Notes: a model not told the origin generated them from the sequence alone. Numbered from the stretch's first letter, positions 1-9,218 are shown. The stretch: DNA of 64,000 nucleotides from Calothrix sp. PCC 7103 (GCF_000331305.1 NZ_KB217478.1:614904-678903); one strand, 5' to 3'. Program-made: numbers and translations.

Positions 1-372
1 AACAATAATAAAGTTGAAGGTAGAGCCAGAATTAGAGATAACGTAGAATTTGAGTACAACAACAACCGCTATACTAGCAAAGATATTTCTTCTATAAAAG
101 GCAAAGTTTCATTTCCCAATAACATTGCACCATATTTAGGTATCGGTTGGGGTAATGCTGTAAAACCAGGAAACCGTTGGGGGTTCTCTGCTAACTTAGG
201 AGTTATTTTTGCAGGGGCACCGCAAGTTAATTTAGATGCTGATATAGTTAACGAAAGCTTACGCGAACAAATTAAGCGTGACTTGAGAGTCGAAGAAAGA
301 GAACTTGAAGACGATATTCAAGGATTTAAATTTTATCCAGTTCTTTCTGTAGGTGTTTCGTATCAATTTTAG
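1..372 (+). CDS. Outer-membrane beta-barrel-like protein, C-terminal part
   Basis: The reading frame is open from the window edge to a TAG at 370-372, so the 5' part is missing. The visible 123 residues contain Gly/aromatic-rich segments (GIGWGNAV, WGFSANLGVIF, FYPVLSVGVSYQF) and end in Phe. Alternating hydrophobic and aromatic residues with a terminal Phe are typical of the last strands and C-terminal sorting signal of outer-membrane beta-barrels. A charged segment (REQIKRDLRVEERELEDD) lies between two putative strands and is probably a loop or turn. Function cannot be given beyond outer-membrane protein. It converges on the ferredoxin gene, with a shared palindrome between them. Confidence 0.6.
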   Translation, partial: NNNKVEGRARIRDNVEFEYNNNRYTSKDISSIKGKVSFPNNIAPYLGIGWGNAVKPGNRWGFSANLGVIFAGAPQVNLDADIVNESLREQIKRDLRVEERELEDDIQGFKFYPVLSVGVSYQF

Positions 373-373
373 G

Positions 374-420
374 CAACGGATGTAACGGATGTATTTGAGC
401 TTCATCCGTTACATCCGTTG
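374..420. terminator. Bidirectional terminator-like palindrome of GGATGTAAC repeats
   Basis: CAACGGATGTAACGGATG at 374-391 is the exact reverse complement of 403-420, giving an 18-bp perfect stem with an 11-nt loop between convergent genes. Each arm is itself a tandem repeat of a nine-base unit. The same unit builds hairpins at 1487-1546, 59555-59613 and, more loosely, 19001-19083, so this is a dispersed repeat family. Confidence 0.7.
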
Positions 421-436
421 AAATCTGTTGCCAGTG

Positions 437-841
437 TTATAAGTTTGTAGAAATTGCCTGTACTGGACAAGTAGGTATACATTGTTCGCAAACGATGCAA
501 CGTGAGCGTGTAAATACTAGTTTATAAGTTTCTGGGTTGAGGGTCAGCGCTTCTGTTGGACAAACCCCCGTACATAACCCGCAGTCTACACAAATGTCTT
601 CATCTACATATATTTCGCCAAGTGTCAACGACACAGCAATATTTTGAGCGCGCATCCAGTCTATTGCTGCATCTAACTGGTCAATATCTCCCGAAAGCTC
701 TACTACTAGCTTACCAATTTGATTCGGTGCCACTTGTGCGCGGATGATATTTGCTGCGACGTTAAAGTCTTTTGCGAGTCGGTATGTGACTGGCATTTGC
801 ACTGTGCGTTTGGGAAAGGTGAGAGTAACTCGTTTTTTCAT
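437..841 (-). CDS. NIL-domain 4Fe-4S ferredoxin
   Basis: A 134-residue protein. Residues 1-75 resemble the NIL domain, a small ferredoxin-fold module often found on methionine transporters and ferredoxins. Residues 76-134 are a bacterial 2x[4Fe-4S] ferredoxin with both cluster motifs intact (CVDCGLCTGVCP and CIVCEQCIPTCP). This points to a soluble electron carrier, possibly with ligand sensing by the NIL part. Small NIL-ferredoxins are common in cyanobacteria; the redox partner is unknown. The gene is divergent from the thioredoxin gene 65 bp away. Confidence 0.85.
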   Translation of the reverse strand: MKKRVTLTFPKRTVQMPVTYRLAKDFNVAANIIRAQVAPNQIGKLVVELSGDIDQLDAAIDWMRAQNIAVSLTLGEIYVDEDICVDCGLCTGVCPTEALTLNPETYKLVFTRSRCIVCEQCIPTCPVQAISTNL

Positions 842-906
842 ATATATATGTATATTTCGTTAAACTAAATGATGATAGTACCTTAATATCTTTTAATAAT
901 TCTGCT

Positions 907-1497
907 ATGGCTGATGAAGAGCAAATTAATACACAGCAAAACGCTGTGTCAGGAACGCGCGTTAGAAATTTTCTAATTGCAATCGTAGCAATTGTTTTGA
1001 GTGTTGCGCTAGTTTTGGGTTTACGTACTGAAACAAATACTGCAACATTGACTTCTTTAGGTGAACAGTCTACACCACTGGATGTGGCTTTAAGTAACGG
1101 TAAACCTTCTATGGTAGAGTTTTACGCTAACTGGTGTACTGTTTGTCAAAAAATGGCGCCGGATATTGCAGATCTAGAGAAAGAGTACGCAGGCAAACTT
1201 AATTTTGTGATGCTGAATGTAGATAATACTAAGTGGTTGCCCGAAATGTTGCACTACCGAGTAGACGGTATACCTCATTTTGTGTTTCTTGATCAAAATG
1301 GAGAAGCACTCGCTCAAGCAATTGGCGACCAACCTCGCGTTATCATGGCTAATAATCTTAACGCATTAGCTACTAATTCTCCTTTACCTTACGCTCAAGC
1401 TAGTGGAGAAGTTTCTAAATTTTCTGCACCTGTGGCACCTACGGGTAGCGAAGAAGACCCTCGTAGTCACGGTAGTCAAGTTGGGCAACAGATGTAA
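907..1497 (+). CDS. txlA: Membrane-anchored thioredoxin-like protein (TxlA/HCF164 type)
   Basis: A 196-residue protein with a membrane anchor at about residues 22-40 (FLIAIVAIVLSVALVLGL) followed by a thioredoxin fold. The active site is WCTVC in FYANWCTVCQKMAPDIADLE, and a cis-Pro is present in VDGIPHFVFLD. In plants and cyanobacteria HCF164/TxlA proteins carry reducing power across the thylakoid membrane and are needed for cytochrome b6f assembly. The sequence shows the anchor and redox site; the thylakoid role is from family knowledge. The last ~25 residues are low-complexity. The stop lies inside a palindromic repeat that probably terminates transcription. Confidence 0.85.
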   Translation: MADEEQINTQQNAVSGTRVRNFLIAIVAIVLSVALVLGLRTETNTATLTSLGEQSTPLDVALSNGKPSMVEFYANWCTVCQKMAPDIADLEKEYAGKLNFVMLNVDNTKWLPEMLHYRVDGIPHFVFLDQNGEALAQAIGDQPRVIMANNLNALATNSPLPYAQASGEVSKFSAPVAPTGSEEDPRSHGSQVGQQM

Positions 1498-1546
1498 CGG
1501 ATGCAACGGATGTAACTTATCCGTTACATTCGTTTTATCCGTTGCA
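1487..1546. terminator. GGATGYAAC-repeat palindrome downstream of txlA
   Basis: Three direct copies of the nine-base unit (GATGTAACG, GATGCAACG, GATGTAAC) are followed by inverted copies (ATCCGTTAC, TTATCCGTTGC), giving an imperfect hairpin that begins before the txlA stop codon at 1495-1497. Same family as 374-420 and 59555-59613. Confidence 0.55.
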
Positions 1547-1892
1547 AATAACTTATTAATAACTATATAAATAAAAAGATTTTTTTGACTTATTGATTAT
1601 AAAAAATAATTTTTTGATGAACTCATATAGAATAATGTTATTGGTTACGGGATTGCCCAAACAAAATATTAAGTTAACAGCAAATCTAGTATGAAAAATA
1701 ATTTAATAACTAGATGACTGCAAACGTTAGAAATAGCTTTTAGTTGGTATAGCGTTGCGTCTCGACTCACTCAACTTTACAATAATTTACTCAATTGAGC
1801 AAAATCGGCGCCTAAGAAAAAATCTAATATTGCCGCATAATAGGCACCTATTGGTGGAGACGCGATTTATCACGTCCCTACGATGATTGATT
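1547..1892. other. Intergenic, no gene seen
   Basis: About 350 AT-rich bases between convergent genes. One GGCGCC site lies near 1809. No open frame, tRNA or convincing hairpin was recognised. Confidence 0.5.
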
Positions 1893-2564
1893 TTATTGAT
1901 TTTTACATTTGTTCAAGGTGTCGCGGTCAATTTTGCTCATTTGATCAATTTGATGAAAATCGCGTAATGCTATTGAGTAAGCATAGCTTGTTGGTTCGTC
2001 TGTGTTAAGTTTGGGTTCGTCTTTATTTATAGCGACTTGAGTTTGACCACTTTCACCTCCATAAGGGTTGATGGTCATTGCTAACTCACCCGTTTCGTCA
2101 ACGGTACCGTTAAAACAGCTATATTCTGAGTCTGGCATATATAAGGCGCCAACTACACGACCTTGTTTTTTCTCAAACACTACATAACCTTGTCCCAATT
2201 GTCCTGGTTGTGGTGATTGTCCGTAAAGATATATCCCATCTTGCTGAGGATAATTACTACCAGTTCTACCTGTTGACTTGCTTCTGGGTGTTTCAACTTC
2301 GGGAACAATTGCTATTACCATTGACTGTTCAGGGTTAGGAACATTTTGAGGTACATTTGACGGTTGCTCTTTCCACGTTTCAAAGTATGCTCCTGAGTCA
2401 GGTAGTTGTACCCTGTAAGAATATGGGTCGTTATCGAGTTGATTACTAAATACTGGTTTTGAGCGGTCTGTTACTATGCCCAATACCAATGATAATCCTA
2501 CTAAAGGAAGTCCCCAACGACGAAATAATTTTATGTTTTGTGTAATTTTACGCACCCTCGGCAC
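1893..2564 (-). CDS. Hypothetical exported or membrane-anchored protein
   Basis: A 223-residue protein whose positively charged N-terminus (MPRVRKITQNIKLFRRWG) precedes one hydrophobic segment at about residues 19-31 (LPLVGLSLVLGIV). This is a signal anchor or signal peptide, placing the rest outside the cytoplasmic membrane. The middle is Pro/Gly/Gln-rich and probably disordered. The region around residues 115-165 (GIYLYGQSPQPGQLGQGYVVFEKKQGRVVGALYMPDSEYSCFNG) looks like a compact beta domain. Two cysteines, one there and one near the C-terminus, could form a disulfide. I do not recognise a named domain, although similar proteins occur across cyanobacteria. Confidence 0.65.
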   Translation of the reverse strand: MPRVRKITQNIKLFRRWGLPLVGLSLVLGIVTDRSKPVFSNQLDNDPYSYRVQLPDSGAYFETWKEQPSNVPQNVPNPEQSMVIAIVPEVETPRSKSTGRTGSNYPQQDGIYLYGQSPQPGQLGQGYVVFEKKQGRVVGALYMPDSEYSCFNGTVDETGELAMTINPYGGESGQTQVAINKDEPKLNTDEPTSYAYSIALRDFHQIDQMSKIDRDTLNKCKNQ

Positions 2565-2941
2565 CTCCTCACAAATCTATACCTAAACTTTTAAGCTTTT
2601 ATATTCGACTTTACATGTTTTTGTTTTAACTTACATAAATATACCTAAGTTCTTGTACGTAGACACTCGGTCTAAGGTTTGATATTTTATTCTCTCAGCA
2701 CAACAATTTTAGTAGGGAAATTTTTTGTAATATTTTAACAATAATGATTAAATTACCATATTTTTAGGTCTTTTTTGCTGTTCGCGCACGATTATTTACA
2801 CAAAAACCAACTTTACTTAAAAAATGATTAGTTCTCTAAATATTTCAAACAACTACGCAATTATTCTTAATGAACAAGATTTATATTTTCTTTAGATTTG
2901 TTTGAAATAAATATCTAAAGAAAATCTATTAAAAGACAGTT
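2565..2941. other. AT-rich intergenic region
   Basis: About 380 bases between the 5' end of the exported-protein gene and the terminator of the sigma-factor gene. It should hold the promoter of the 1893-2564 gene. No open frame or RNA gene was recognised. Confidence 0.4.
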
Positions 2942-2978
2942 TTTACAAAAAAACCATAGGCTTTACTTAGCCTATGGG
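2942..2978 (-). terminator. Intrinsic terminator of the sigma-factor gene
   Basis: CCATAGGCT (2954-2962) pairs with AGCCTATGG (2969-2977) across a six-base loop. Read on the minus strand, the hairpin is followed by a run of T. It lies about 35 bp after the sigma-factor stop codon, a textbook rho-independent layout. Confidence 0.85.
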
Positions 2979-3012
2979 TAAATTAAAGCCTAGTGGGGCT
3001 TTGCCCACAAAT

Positions 3013-3999
3013 CTAACTAGCTACATACTCTTTGACGTTAGCTCGGCGCCGACGTAAGTGAGCAAGAGCTTGATGCTCCAATTGACGGACGCGCTCACGA
3101 CTTAAATTTAAACGTTCGCCAACTTTGGCAAGCGATAATTCGTGACCGTCTTCTAAACCAAAACGTAAAGCAAGAACTTCACGCTGCTGAGGAGTTAGCT
3201 CAGAAAGCAAGTTGTTTAAATCTTGGCGTAGGAACTCTTGAGTGGTGTAATACTCAGGTGATGGTCCATCATCCTCAAGCATTTCTTGCAACTCAGTATC
3301 TTGGTTGTCACCAACTCGCACATCTAAAGAAACTGGCTGACGAGCCATATTCATGTACTCGCGGATTTGCGCTGGCTCTAATTCGAGTTCCTTGGCAATT
3401 TCCCCAGGTGTTGGGGATCGACCTAGCTGCTGCGCTAACTCTCGTTGTACTTTTTTGATTTTGTTGAGTTTTTCGGTGATGTGAATTGGCAAGCGAATAG
3501 TGCGTCCTTGCTGGGCAATAGCACGGGTAATAGCTTGACGAATCCACCAGTAAGCGTAGGTAGAGAATTTATAACCGCGAGTTGGGTCAAATTTCTCAAC
3601 TCCTCGCTCTAAACCAAGCGTTCCTTCCTGAATTAAGTCCAGAAATTCCATATTCCGCTTTTGGTATTTTTTCGCAATCGCTACTACCAAGCGCAAATTG
3701 GCTTCTATCATCTTCTGCTTGGCTCGCTTACCTTGATGCACAGTCTGCTTTACATCAGCTTCTGGCTGTTTGACATGTTCTGCCCATTCTTTCAGGCTAG
3801 CTTCGCGACGCAGTTTTTTCTCTAAAGCCTCTTTGGCATCAACAAGCGTCATCATTTGCTGGACTTGCTTCCCGAAAACAATTTCTTGTTCGCGGGTTAA
3901 TAACGGTACACGACCAATCTCGCGCAGATAGGTTCGCACCATATCAGCCGTGAATTTGGCGTTCGTATTTTCTTCGGTTGAAATGTTTACTATAGGCAT
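3013..3999 (-). CDS. Group 2 RNA polymerase sigma-70 factor (SigB/SigD-like)
   Basis: A 328-residue primary-like sigma factor. Region 1.2 is near residues 18-50 ([20 protein letters not shown]). Region 2 follows with the core-binding and -10-melting sequence [61 protein letters not shown] (stated here as landmarks: [21 protein letters not shown]). Region 3 and a region 4 helix-turn-helix ([24 protein letters not shown]) complete it. The long acidic region 1.1 of SigA is missing, which fits a non-essential group 2 factor used in nutrient or stress responses. I cannot tell SigB from SigC, SigD or SigE. A clear terminator follows; upstream lies a 720-bp region without genes. Confidence 0.9.
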   Translation of the reverse strand: MPIVNISTEENTNAKFTADMVRTYLREIGRVPLLTREQEIVFGKQVQQMMTLVDAKEALEKKLRREASLKEWAEHVKQPEADVKQTVHQGKRAKQKMIEANLRLVVAIAKKYQKRNMEFLDLIQEGTLGLERGVEKFDPTRGYKFSTYAYWWIRQAITRAIAQQGRTIRLPIHITEKLNKIKKVQRELAQQLGRSPTPGEIAKELELEPAQIREYMNMARQPVSLDVRVGDNQDTELQEMLEDDGPSPEYYTTQEFLRQDLNNLLSELTPQQREVLALRFGLEDGHELSLAKVGERLNLSRERVRQLEHQALAHLRRRRANVKEYVAS

Positions 4000-4719
4000 T
4001 GGTGCGCTTTTCCTCTACTCGCATTAAAGAATAAATCTTGAATTATTAAGGCTGGTTGGGAAAGGCAGTTTTAATCTTACGCAGCTGTTGGGTAACACGG
4101 GTGTGACAAGAGCGTCTATACAGGTTTTGTCAAGACGAGCGGTTATCCAAATTTGTTCCCCTACTTTCCCATTAGTTGAAAATTGTTTAGAAGCACGCTG
4201 TTTTCGCTTAAGAGTATCTATAGCTCTTGGTCGCTGGCGGCGACAGTAAAAATACGAAGTCAGTATGAGTTTTGCTTTAGTCTAATAGTACGACAAATCT
4301 TAGCGTTAGTAAAGTAGCATAGCCAAAACTTATTATTATAGTTTAAAAAACGCACTTACTAAAAAATCTGAGTGAAACAATACAGTTCCTCACAACTCAC
4401 TATATATATACTGACGTGAAAACTCCTAGTTCCATACCAACTCTCTATCCGGATAACCGTAATGATAAAGCTTGGATATGGGGGGGATGTTACTAAACAT
4501 ACGAATTCTGGAATTGCTGATGGTGGTGTTGTAGTTTATAGACTTTTACACTAAACATTTTTACTAAGATTTATAAAGAAACTTCTCTGCCTTCAGAGTG
4601 GTTTATTCTCTAAACTGTTCCCGCTTTTGTCTGTAATCGCTCTCACGCGCAGTTTTGAGCGTAGGGTATATGACTTTTGGCGTAGAATGTACGGCGCCAT
4701 TACAAAATTTTAATTAGAT
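4000..4719. other. Long intergenic region upstream of the sigma gene
   Basis: This must hold the sigma-factor promoter. A GTCGC/GCGAC hairpin lies near 4229-4243. Near 4460-4553 a short frame reads GYGGDVTKHTNSGIADGGVVVYRLLH and then stops, with a possible continuation in another frame upstream (PTLYPDNRNDKAWIW). It could be the decayed end of a beta-rich protein gene, but I do not recognise a family. Nothing else was seen. Confidence 0.3.
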
Positions 4720-4778
4720 GGTGCGTGAAAGCACTTTAATTTCGTTTCACTTTTTGATTGTAATGGCTTTCACGCACC
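4720..4778 (-). terminator. Hairpin after the metallo-hydrolase gene
   Basis: GGTGCGTGAAAGC (4720-4732) is the exact reverse complement of 4766-4778, a 13-bp stem with a long 33-nt loop. It starts 6 bp past the stop codon of the minus-strand gene at 4784. The motif resembles dispersed cyanobacterial GTGCGT palindromes, so it may be a repeat serving as terminator. Confidence 0.55.
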
Positions 4779-4783
4779 CTACT

Positions 4784-5560
4784 TTACGTACCAATTGCGT
4801 GAGTAAGTTCAACTTCAAAGCGTTGACCTGGTGCCACTTCTATTACTTTTGTGGAAAGATTTTTCTGTGCGAGAAGATTACGCAGTTCTGCGGTGCTTCC
4901 CTTTGCTCGTAGTGCTGATGCTAACAACCCGTCAAATTTAACATCTCCACCTGCTGCGGTATTCATTATTAATTGTGGTTTTAACCATTCAATTAATTCT
5001 AAGGCACTGCTTACACCTTTGATAAATGACCCAAATAAGACTATTTCGATATCTATTATTGGGGTGATTACTACATCGATTGGCGCCAGTTCTTTGAGGG
5101 TGGGTGAGTGATAACCATGAGGTTCGTAGTATAAACTAGTTTGATTAATTCTATCTACCAACACATACCCATTTTCTATAAGTATTGGGCCAATTGGTGA
5201 ACCTGGAGTTGCTTTGATAGTGACTTTATCTGCAAAAGTAAATGATTCTCCATGCGCTAAGGTTGTGATTTTGGTGTAACCCAATTTTGAGACTACTTTG
5301 GCTGCATTTACAGAAGCAATAACTGGTATATCACGGTCAAGCTTTTCTAATGTTGGTGGATGAGCATGGTCTTCTAACCCTTGTGATAATAAAATTAAGT
5401 CTATTTTTTCTGGTATTGAACGTTGTTGGGTTCGTTCTCCCTTGAAAAACCAAGGTGCATTCCCAAAAACTAATGGACCAACTAGCCAAGGGTCAAGCAA
5501 AATTTTTAAATCGGCTATTTCAATTAGCCATGAATTGCTATCAAGCCAAGTTAAATACAT
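4784..5560 (-). CDS. Metallo-beta-lactamase-fold (UlaG-like) protein
   Basis: A 258-residue protein of the MBL-fold superfamily. The N-terminus (YLTWLDSNSWLIEIADLKILLDPWLVGP) is the typical UlaG-type start, with a strand-forming segment and the DPWL turn. The usual HxHxDH metal motif reads SQGLEDHAHP here: the first two histidines are replaced and the DH pair remains, as in plant and cyanobacterial members of this group. Metal binding and hydrolase activity are therefore uncertain. No operon partner is visible; the upstream gene diverges and a hairpin follows. Confidence 0.75.
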   Translation of the reverse strand: MYLTWLDSNSWLIEIADLKILLDPWLVGPLVFGNAPWFFKGERTQQRSIPEKIDLILLSQGLEDHAHPPTLEKLDRDIPVIASVNAAKVVSKLGYTKITTLAHGESFTFADKVTIKATPGSPIGPILIENGYVLVDRINQTSLYYEPHGYHSPTLKELAPIDVVITPIIDIEIVLFGSFIKGVSSALELIEWLKPQLIMNTAAGGDVKFDGLLASALRAKGSTAELRNLLAQKNLSTKVIEVAPGQRFEVELTHAIGT

Positions 5561-5765
5561 ATTTTTGTACTTTTTGGTAGTGGTTGCTAAAAGTAATTAA
5601 TAAACAATTAACACAAATTGTGTAGTTTTGTAACTTGTACGGTAATTAGTATACAAACGGTTGTGAAATCCAGACGCGCGCTGTCTGGCTATAAGTGTTA
5701 CGCTGTGAATAATAGAGCAATGACTATATACGCCACTTTATATATTAATTTGGAATTTTAGTACT

Positions 5766-6269
5766 ATGGCGCCTTCAGATAACAAACCTATACGCTCTTA
5801 TACCCAAGAAGACATACAGCAAATTCTTCACCTGGCAATTACACGTCAAGCTTCAGACCAGGAAAAAGAGTTTAGTTACGAACAATTACGAGAAATTGCC
5901 TCAGAATTAGAAATTTCTCCAGAATTGCTCAAGCAAGCTGAAGGTGACTGGATAGTTCAACAAGGTGATGTACAGCAACGACTCGCATTTTCTAAGTACC
6001 GTCAAAAACAGTTTCATAAACGTATAGGTAATTATGCTATAGTAAATGTGTTCTTGTTAATGATGGATTTTGTGGGTGGTTGGAGTATTTCTTGGGCACT
6101 GTATCCTTTGCTGATATCAGTATTGGCAGTTGGGCTAGATGGATGGAACAACTTTAACAAAAATACCGAAGAGTATGAGTTGGAGTTTCAGAAGTGGAAT
6201 CGTAGACACCAGCTGAAAAAGTCGTTTAATACTTTGCTGTCGAAGTTTATCCGAATCGTGAATGGATAA
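5766..6269 (+). CDS. 2TM-domain protein
   Basis: A 167-residue protein. Residues 10-60 are helical and polar (SYTQEDIQQILHLAITRQ, FSYEQLREIASELEISPELLKQAE), similar to the N-terminal segment common in cyanobacterial 2TM-domain proteins. Residues ~84-130 contain the 2TM signature: basic YRQKQFHKRIGNYAIVNVFLLMMDFVGG, then a short Trp-containing turn, then a second membrane segment and WNNFNKN. The C-terminus is basic. The fold is known from some histidine kinases and regulators, but the function of the stand-alone form is unknown. Confidence 0.75.
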   Translation: MAPSDNKPIRSYTQEDIQQILHLAITRQASDQEKEFSYEQLREIASELEISPELLKQAEGDWIVQQGDVQQRLAFSKYRQKQFHKRIGNYAIVNVFLLMMDFVGGWSISWALYPLLISVLAVGLDGWNNFNKNTEEYELEFQKWNRRHQLKKSFNTLLSKFIRIVNG

Positions 6270-6380
6270 TATTAAACAATTAATGGATAATAGTTAGACG
6301 GCTAATTGTCGATAGCTAATTGGCGATAAAGAATTAACATGTTGATTCTAGATTTGTCCAGTTGCCTATTACATCCAAGC

Positions 6381-6419
6381 CATTCTTTAATTTACTGTTT
6401 AGATATAATCAAGCCTGTG
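6381..6419 (+). promoter_or_regulatory. Possible promoter placing transcription start at the MarR start codon
   Basis: A perfect -10 hexamer TATAAT is at 6404-6409, eight bases before an in-frame GTG at 6417. The corresponding -35 region (about 6381-6386, CATTCT) is weak. If used, the transcript would begin at or next to the GTG and be leaderless. Inference from sequence only. Confidence 0.35.
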
Positions 6420-6881
6420 ACCACAATCGATGGAAAAAAATCTGTAGAAGTTGCCGCGTCTGAAACGTTTTACCCCACTTTAAGTGCGCTAGTTTCTGCA
6501 TATCATGCATACCGCAGTTATTCTGATGCTCACGTTCGTCAGCTTGGTTTAACTTCGTCCCAATTCGATGTGATTTGTACTCTGGGCAATACTTCAGGTA
6601 TGACTTTTAATAAGTTAGCGAAGAAAACCCTAACCACTAAGGGTGAGTTAACTGGTATTATCGACCGTCTGGAAAAAAAAGGTTTGGTGCGTCGCGAGGT
6701 TCCCCCAAATGACCGTCGTAGCTTTTTAGCTGTTTTGACTCCAGAGGGTGAGCAAATATTTGAAGAAGTTTTCCCTGCACACACCGAATATCTCAAGGAG
6801 TGCTTCGCGACTCTCGAAATTCAAGAACTTGAAGAAATTCGTCTGGCCATAGAAAAACTCAGAAGCTTTTTCCCTAACTAA
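6417..6881 (+). CDS. MarR-family transcriptional regulator
   Basis: A winged-helix regulator of the MarR family, 154 residues from GTG at 6417. The recognition helix and wing are in SGMTFNKLAKKTLTTKGELTGIIDRLEKKGLVRREVPPNDRRSFLAVLTPEGE, containing the DR...R..LT wing signature. I prefer the GTG because the typical family length is 140-160 residues and the 26 residues encoded from the upstream ATG at 6339 look non-homologous. These dimers usually repress neighbouring or detoxification genes and respond to small aromatic ligands or oxidants. The NDH-2 gene 220 bp downstream is a possible target. Confidence 0.85.
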   Translation: MTTIDGKKSVEVAASETFYPTLSALVSAYHAYRSYSDAHVRQLGLTSSQFDVICTLGNTSGMTFNKLAKKTLTTKGELTGIIDRLEKKGLVRREVPPNDRRSFLAVLTPEGEQIFEEVFPAHTEYLKECFATLEIQELEEIRLAIEKLRSFFPN

Positions 6882-7102
6882 CTCCAGCTTATATCCTCCC
6901 TTCCCTCTCCGTTAATGTTTGTATTATTTATGTCCATGCACTTAGGTAATTACATTTATATATCTAGCTGTATTGATTGTAAATACTAGAAATTTCCGAG
7001 TTGCGGAATTATTCCTTAGCACATAAGATTACTCGTAAGAACAATAATTATTGTTTAAGCTATTATGTGGAAATTTTTTAAGCATTTGGTGTTGGGGGGA
7101 TA

Positions 7103-8398
7103 ATGACACGTCAAAGGGTTGTGATTGTAGGAGCTGGGTTTGCTGGACTATCAGCAGCACGCGCTTTAGGAAATTCCCCTTGTGAGGTGCTGCTAGTCAA
7201 CCGCGAAAACTATCATACTTTTGTACCTTTACTACATCAAGTGGCAACCTGTGGACTGGCACCGGAACATATTGTTTGCTCAATTCGGAATTTAATCAAA
7301 AAATATACAAATGTTAAATTTGTTACTGCGGAAGTTAACAAAATAAATTTAGAAACCAAAACTATCGAAGTCAATGGTGTTGTAATTAGCTATGATTACT
7401 TAGTTTTAGCCTGTGGCAGTACTTCGCGTTTTTTTGCAGTGCCTGGTGCCTACGAGCATTCATTAACGCTAAAATCTTTGCAAAATTCAATAAATATACG
7501 TAATCACATATTAAATTGTTTTGAGGTAGCCCAAGAGGAAGTACGAGTATCTCGACAACAGCAGCAATTGACATTTACAATTGTGGGAGGAGGTGCCACT
7601 GGAGTTGAGATAGCAGGAGAGTTAGCGACCTTAGTTTACGGAACGCTAAGTAAAGATTATCCAAATTTAGATTTTCGTCGAGTTAGAATTTTATTGCTGC
7701 ACTCAGGAGAAAGACTACTTCCTGATATGCCAACTCGTTTGAGTAATTATACTGCGCGTCAATTGTGGCAATTAGGAGTAGAAGTACAATTAAATTCTCG
7801 CGTGACTGGGGTGACAGAAAACGCAGTTCATTTAGAAGACTCGCGCGTTATTCCTTGCCATACGGTAATATGGACTGCGGGAGTTGAGGGAGATAATAAA
7901 CTTAATAAATGGGGACTGTTAAAAAATCGCAATAATCAAGTAAAGGTTTTCTCGACATTACAAGTTCTCGAATACCCCCAAGTATATGCCGTTGGAGATT
8001 TAGCAGCACTTCACGATAAACAATTACCAATGGTGGCGCCAGTAGCAATTCAGCAAGGAATAACTGCCGCAAAGAATATTTTACGGCAAATCAAAGGTAA
8101 AAATCCCCAACCACTGCACTATCAACACCAAGGTTCAATGGTCATTATTGGGCGCCATGCAGCAGTAGCTCATATTGGTAAAGTTAAATTAACAGGGTTT
8201 CCTGCTTGGTTTTTGTGGTTAGTAATTCACCTCGCTTGTTTACCAGGATATCTAAATCGTTTACAGGTTTTAATTAGCTGGGGATGGATATACTTTTTAC
8301 GTACACATCCAATGCGGTTAATCTTTAGGCAAGATTATTTAGCCAAATATTATGATGTCACACTTCCTAACCTCGACCGTGTACAGGGGAAGGATTAA
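7103..8398 (+). CDS. ndh: Type II NAD(P)H:quinone oxidoreductase (NDH-2)
   Basis: A 431-residue flavoprotein of the NDH-2 family, which oxidises NAD(P)H and passes electrons to the quinone pool without pumping protons. The FAD dinucleotide-binding motif is at the N-terminus (VVIVGAGFAGLSAARAL), the NAD(P)H-binding Rossmann motif at about residues 155-175 (TIVGGGATGVEIAGELA), and the second FAD-contacting motif is VYAVGDLAAL. The C-terminal hydrophobic and amphipathic segment (FPAWFLWLVIHLACLPGYLNRLQVL) is the usual membrane-attachment region. Start: ATG following GGGGG at 7094-7098. Cyanobacteria carry several paralogues (ndbA/B/C) and I cannot assign one. The 3' end overlaps the convergent gene by 32 bp. 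Confidence 0.9.
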   Translation: MTRQRVVIVGAGFAGLSAARALGNSPCEVLLVNRENYHTFVPLLHQVATCGLAPEHIVCSIRNLIKKYTNVKFVTAEVNKINLETKTIEVNGVVISYDYLVLACGSTSRFFAVPGAYEHSLTLKSLQNSINIRNHILNCFEVAQEEVRVSRQQQQLTFTIVGGGATGVEIAGELATLVYGTLSKDYPNLDFRRVRILLLHSGERLLPDMPTRLSNYTARQLWQLGVEVQLNSRVTGVTENAVHLEDSRVIPCHTVIWTAGVEGDNKLNKWGLLKNRNNQVKVFSTLQVLEYPQVYAVGDLAALHDKQLPMVAPVAIQQGITAAKNILRQIKGKNPQPLHYQHQGSMVIIGRHAAVAHIGKVKLTGFPAWFLWLVIHLACLPGYLNRLQVLISWGWIYFLRTHPMRLIFRQDYLAKYYDVTLPNLDRVQGKD

Positions 8399-9218
8399 TT
8401 TTTTTGGCAGTATCAAATTCAATGGCATCATGACTACAAAACAAGCGTATCTCATTACTATGTGCTATAGATAACACACGTAATCGTTCTTGATTCAAAA
8501 GTCGATTTTTGCGATCAACTTCCATAAACCACTGATAAGCGCGTAAACCAGGTGTACAGTTTGGTTTATCTGTTCCAACTTCATCTCGGTAAAAATAAGC
8601 ATCACCTGCGTGTAAAAGCCAACCTTCAGATGTTTCAATAGCAATACCAGCATGACCACGTGTATGACCTGCCAAAGGAATCATTAAAATAGATTCGGGT
8701 AATCCATCAAGGTCGCGAACTGCTTCAAAACCATACCAAGATTCACCCAATGCACTATATAACTTCCACTGTTTAACTTCATCCCATTGATTTGGACGGT
8801 AGCGTTGCGATGATATAAAACCTTTTCGTTCCTGTGCTGCATCAAGCTCTGCTTGCATTACGTGTATAGTCGCTTCTGGAAAATCTTCCAATCCTCCTGC
8901 ATGGTCAAAATCTAAATGCGTAAGCACAATATGACGTACATCACTTGTTTTAAATCCTAACTGCTCTATTTGAGCGCGCGCGGTATATTTTTCTTCAAAC
9001 TGAATTCTATTTATATTCATGAAAAATGGGCTGAGTCGTGATAATGGCGCCTTAACATCACGTACCCCAAACCCAGTATCAATCAGAACCAATCCCTGAT
9101 TAGTCTCAATTAGCAAACAGTGACAAACTAGACACGCTGTAAGTCCACGACTAAAACCGTCAAACAGGGCGCCTCCTATTGGGCACATGCAACCGCAGTT
9201 TAAATGGTGAATATGCAT
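8367..9218 (-). CDS. Metallo-beta-lactamase-fold hydrolase, lactonase-like
   Basis: A 283-residue zinc hydrolase of the MBL superfamily. The metal motif HTHLDFDHAGG is intact. Other ligands are visible as GHTRGHAG (His) and HAGDAYF (Asp). The arrangement, including an N-terminal CxCxxPIGG stretch before the strand LLIETNQGLVLIDTGFG, resembles the family containing N-acyl homoserine lactonases; the real substrate is unknown. The gene is convergent with NDH-2 and overlaps it by 32 bp at the 3' ends, an unusual tail-to-tail arrangement. Confidence 0.85.
   Translation of the reverse strand: MHIHHLNCGCMCPIGGALFDGFSRGLTACLVCHCLLIETNQGLVLIDTGFGVRDVKAPLSRLSPFFMNINRIQFEEKYTARAQIEQLGFKTSDVRHIVLTHLDFDHAGGLEDFPEATIHVMQAELDAAQERKGFISSQRYRPNQWDEVKQWKLYSALGESWYGFEAVRDLDGLPESILMIPLAGHTRGHAGIAIETSEGWLLHAGDAYFYRDEVGTDKPNCTPGLRAYQWFMEVDRKNRLLNQERLRVLSIAHSNEIRLFCSHDAIEFDTAKKINPSPVHGRG

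Noticed and set aside
4438-4553. Possible beta-barrel gene remnant (GYGGDVTKHTNSGIADGGVVVYRL)
   Set aside because: Too short and no family recognised; mentioned only in the intergenic description.
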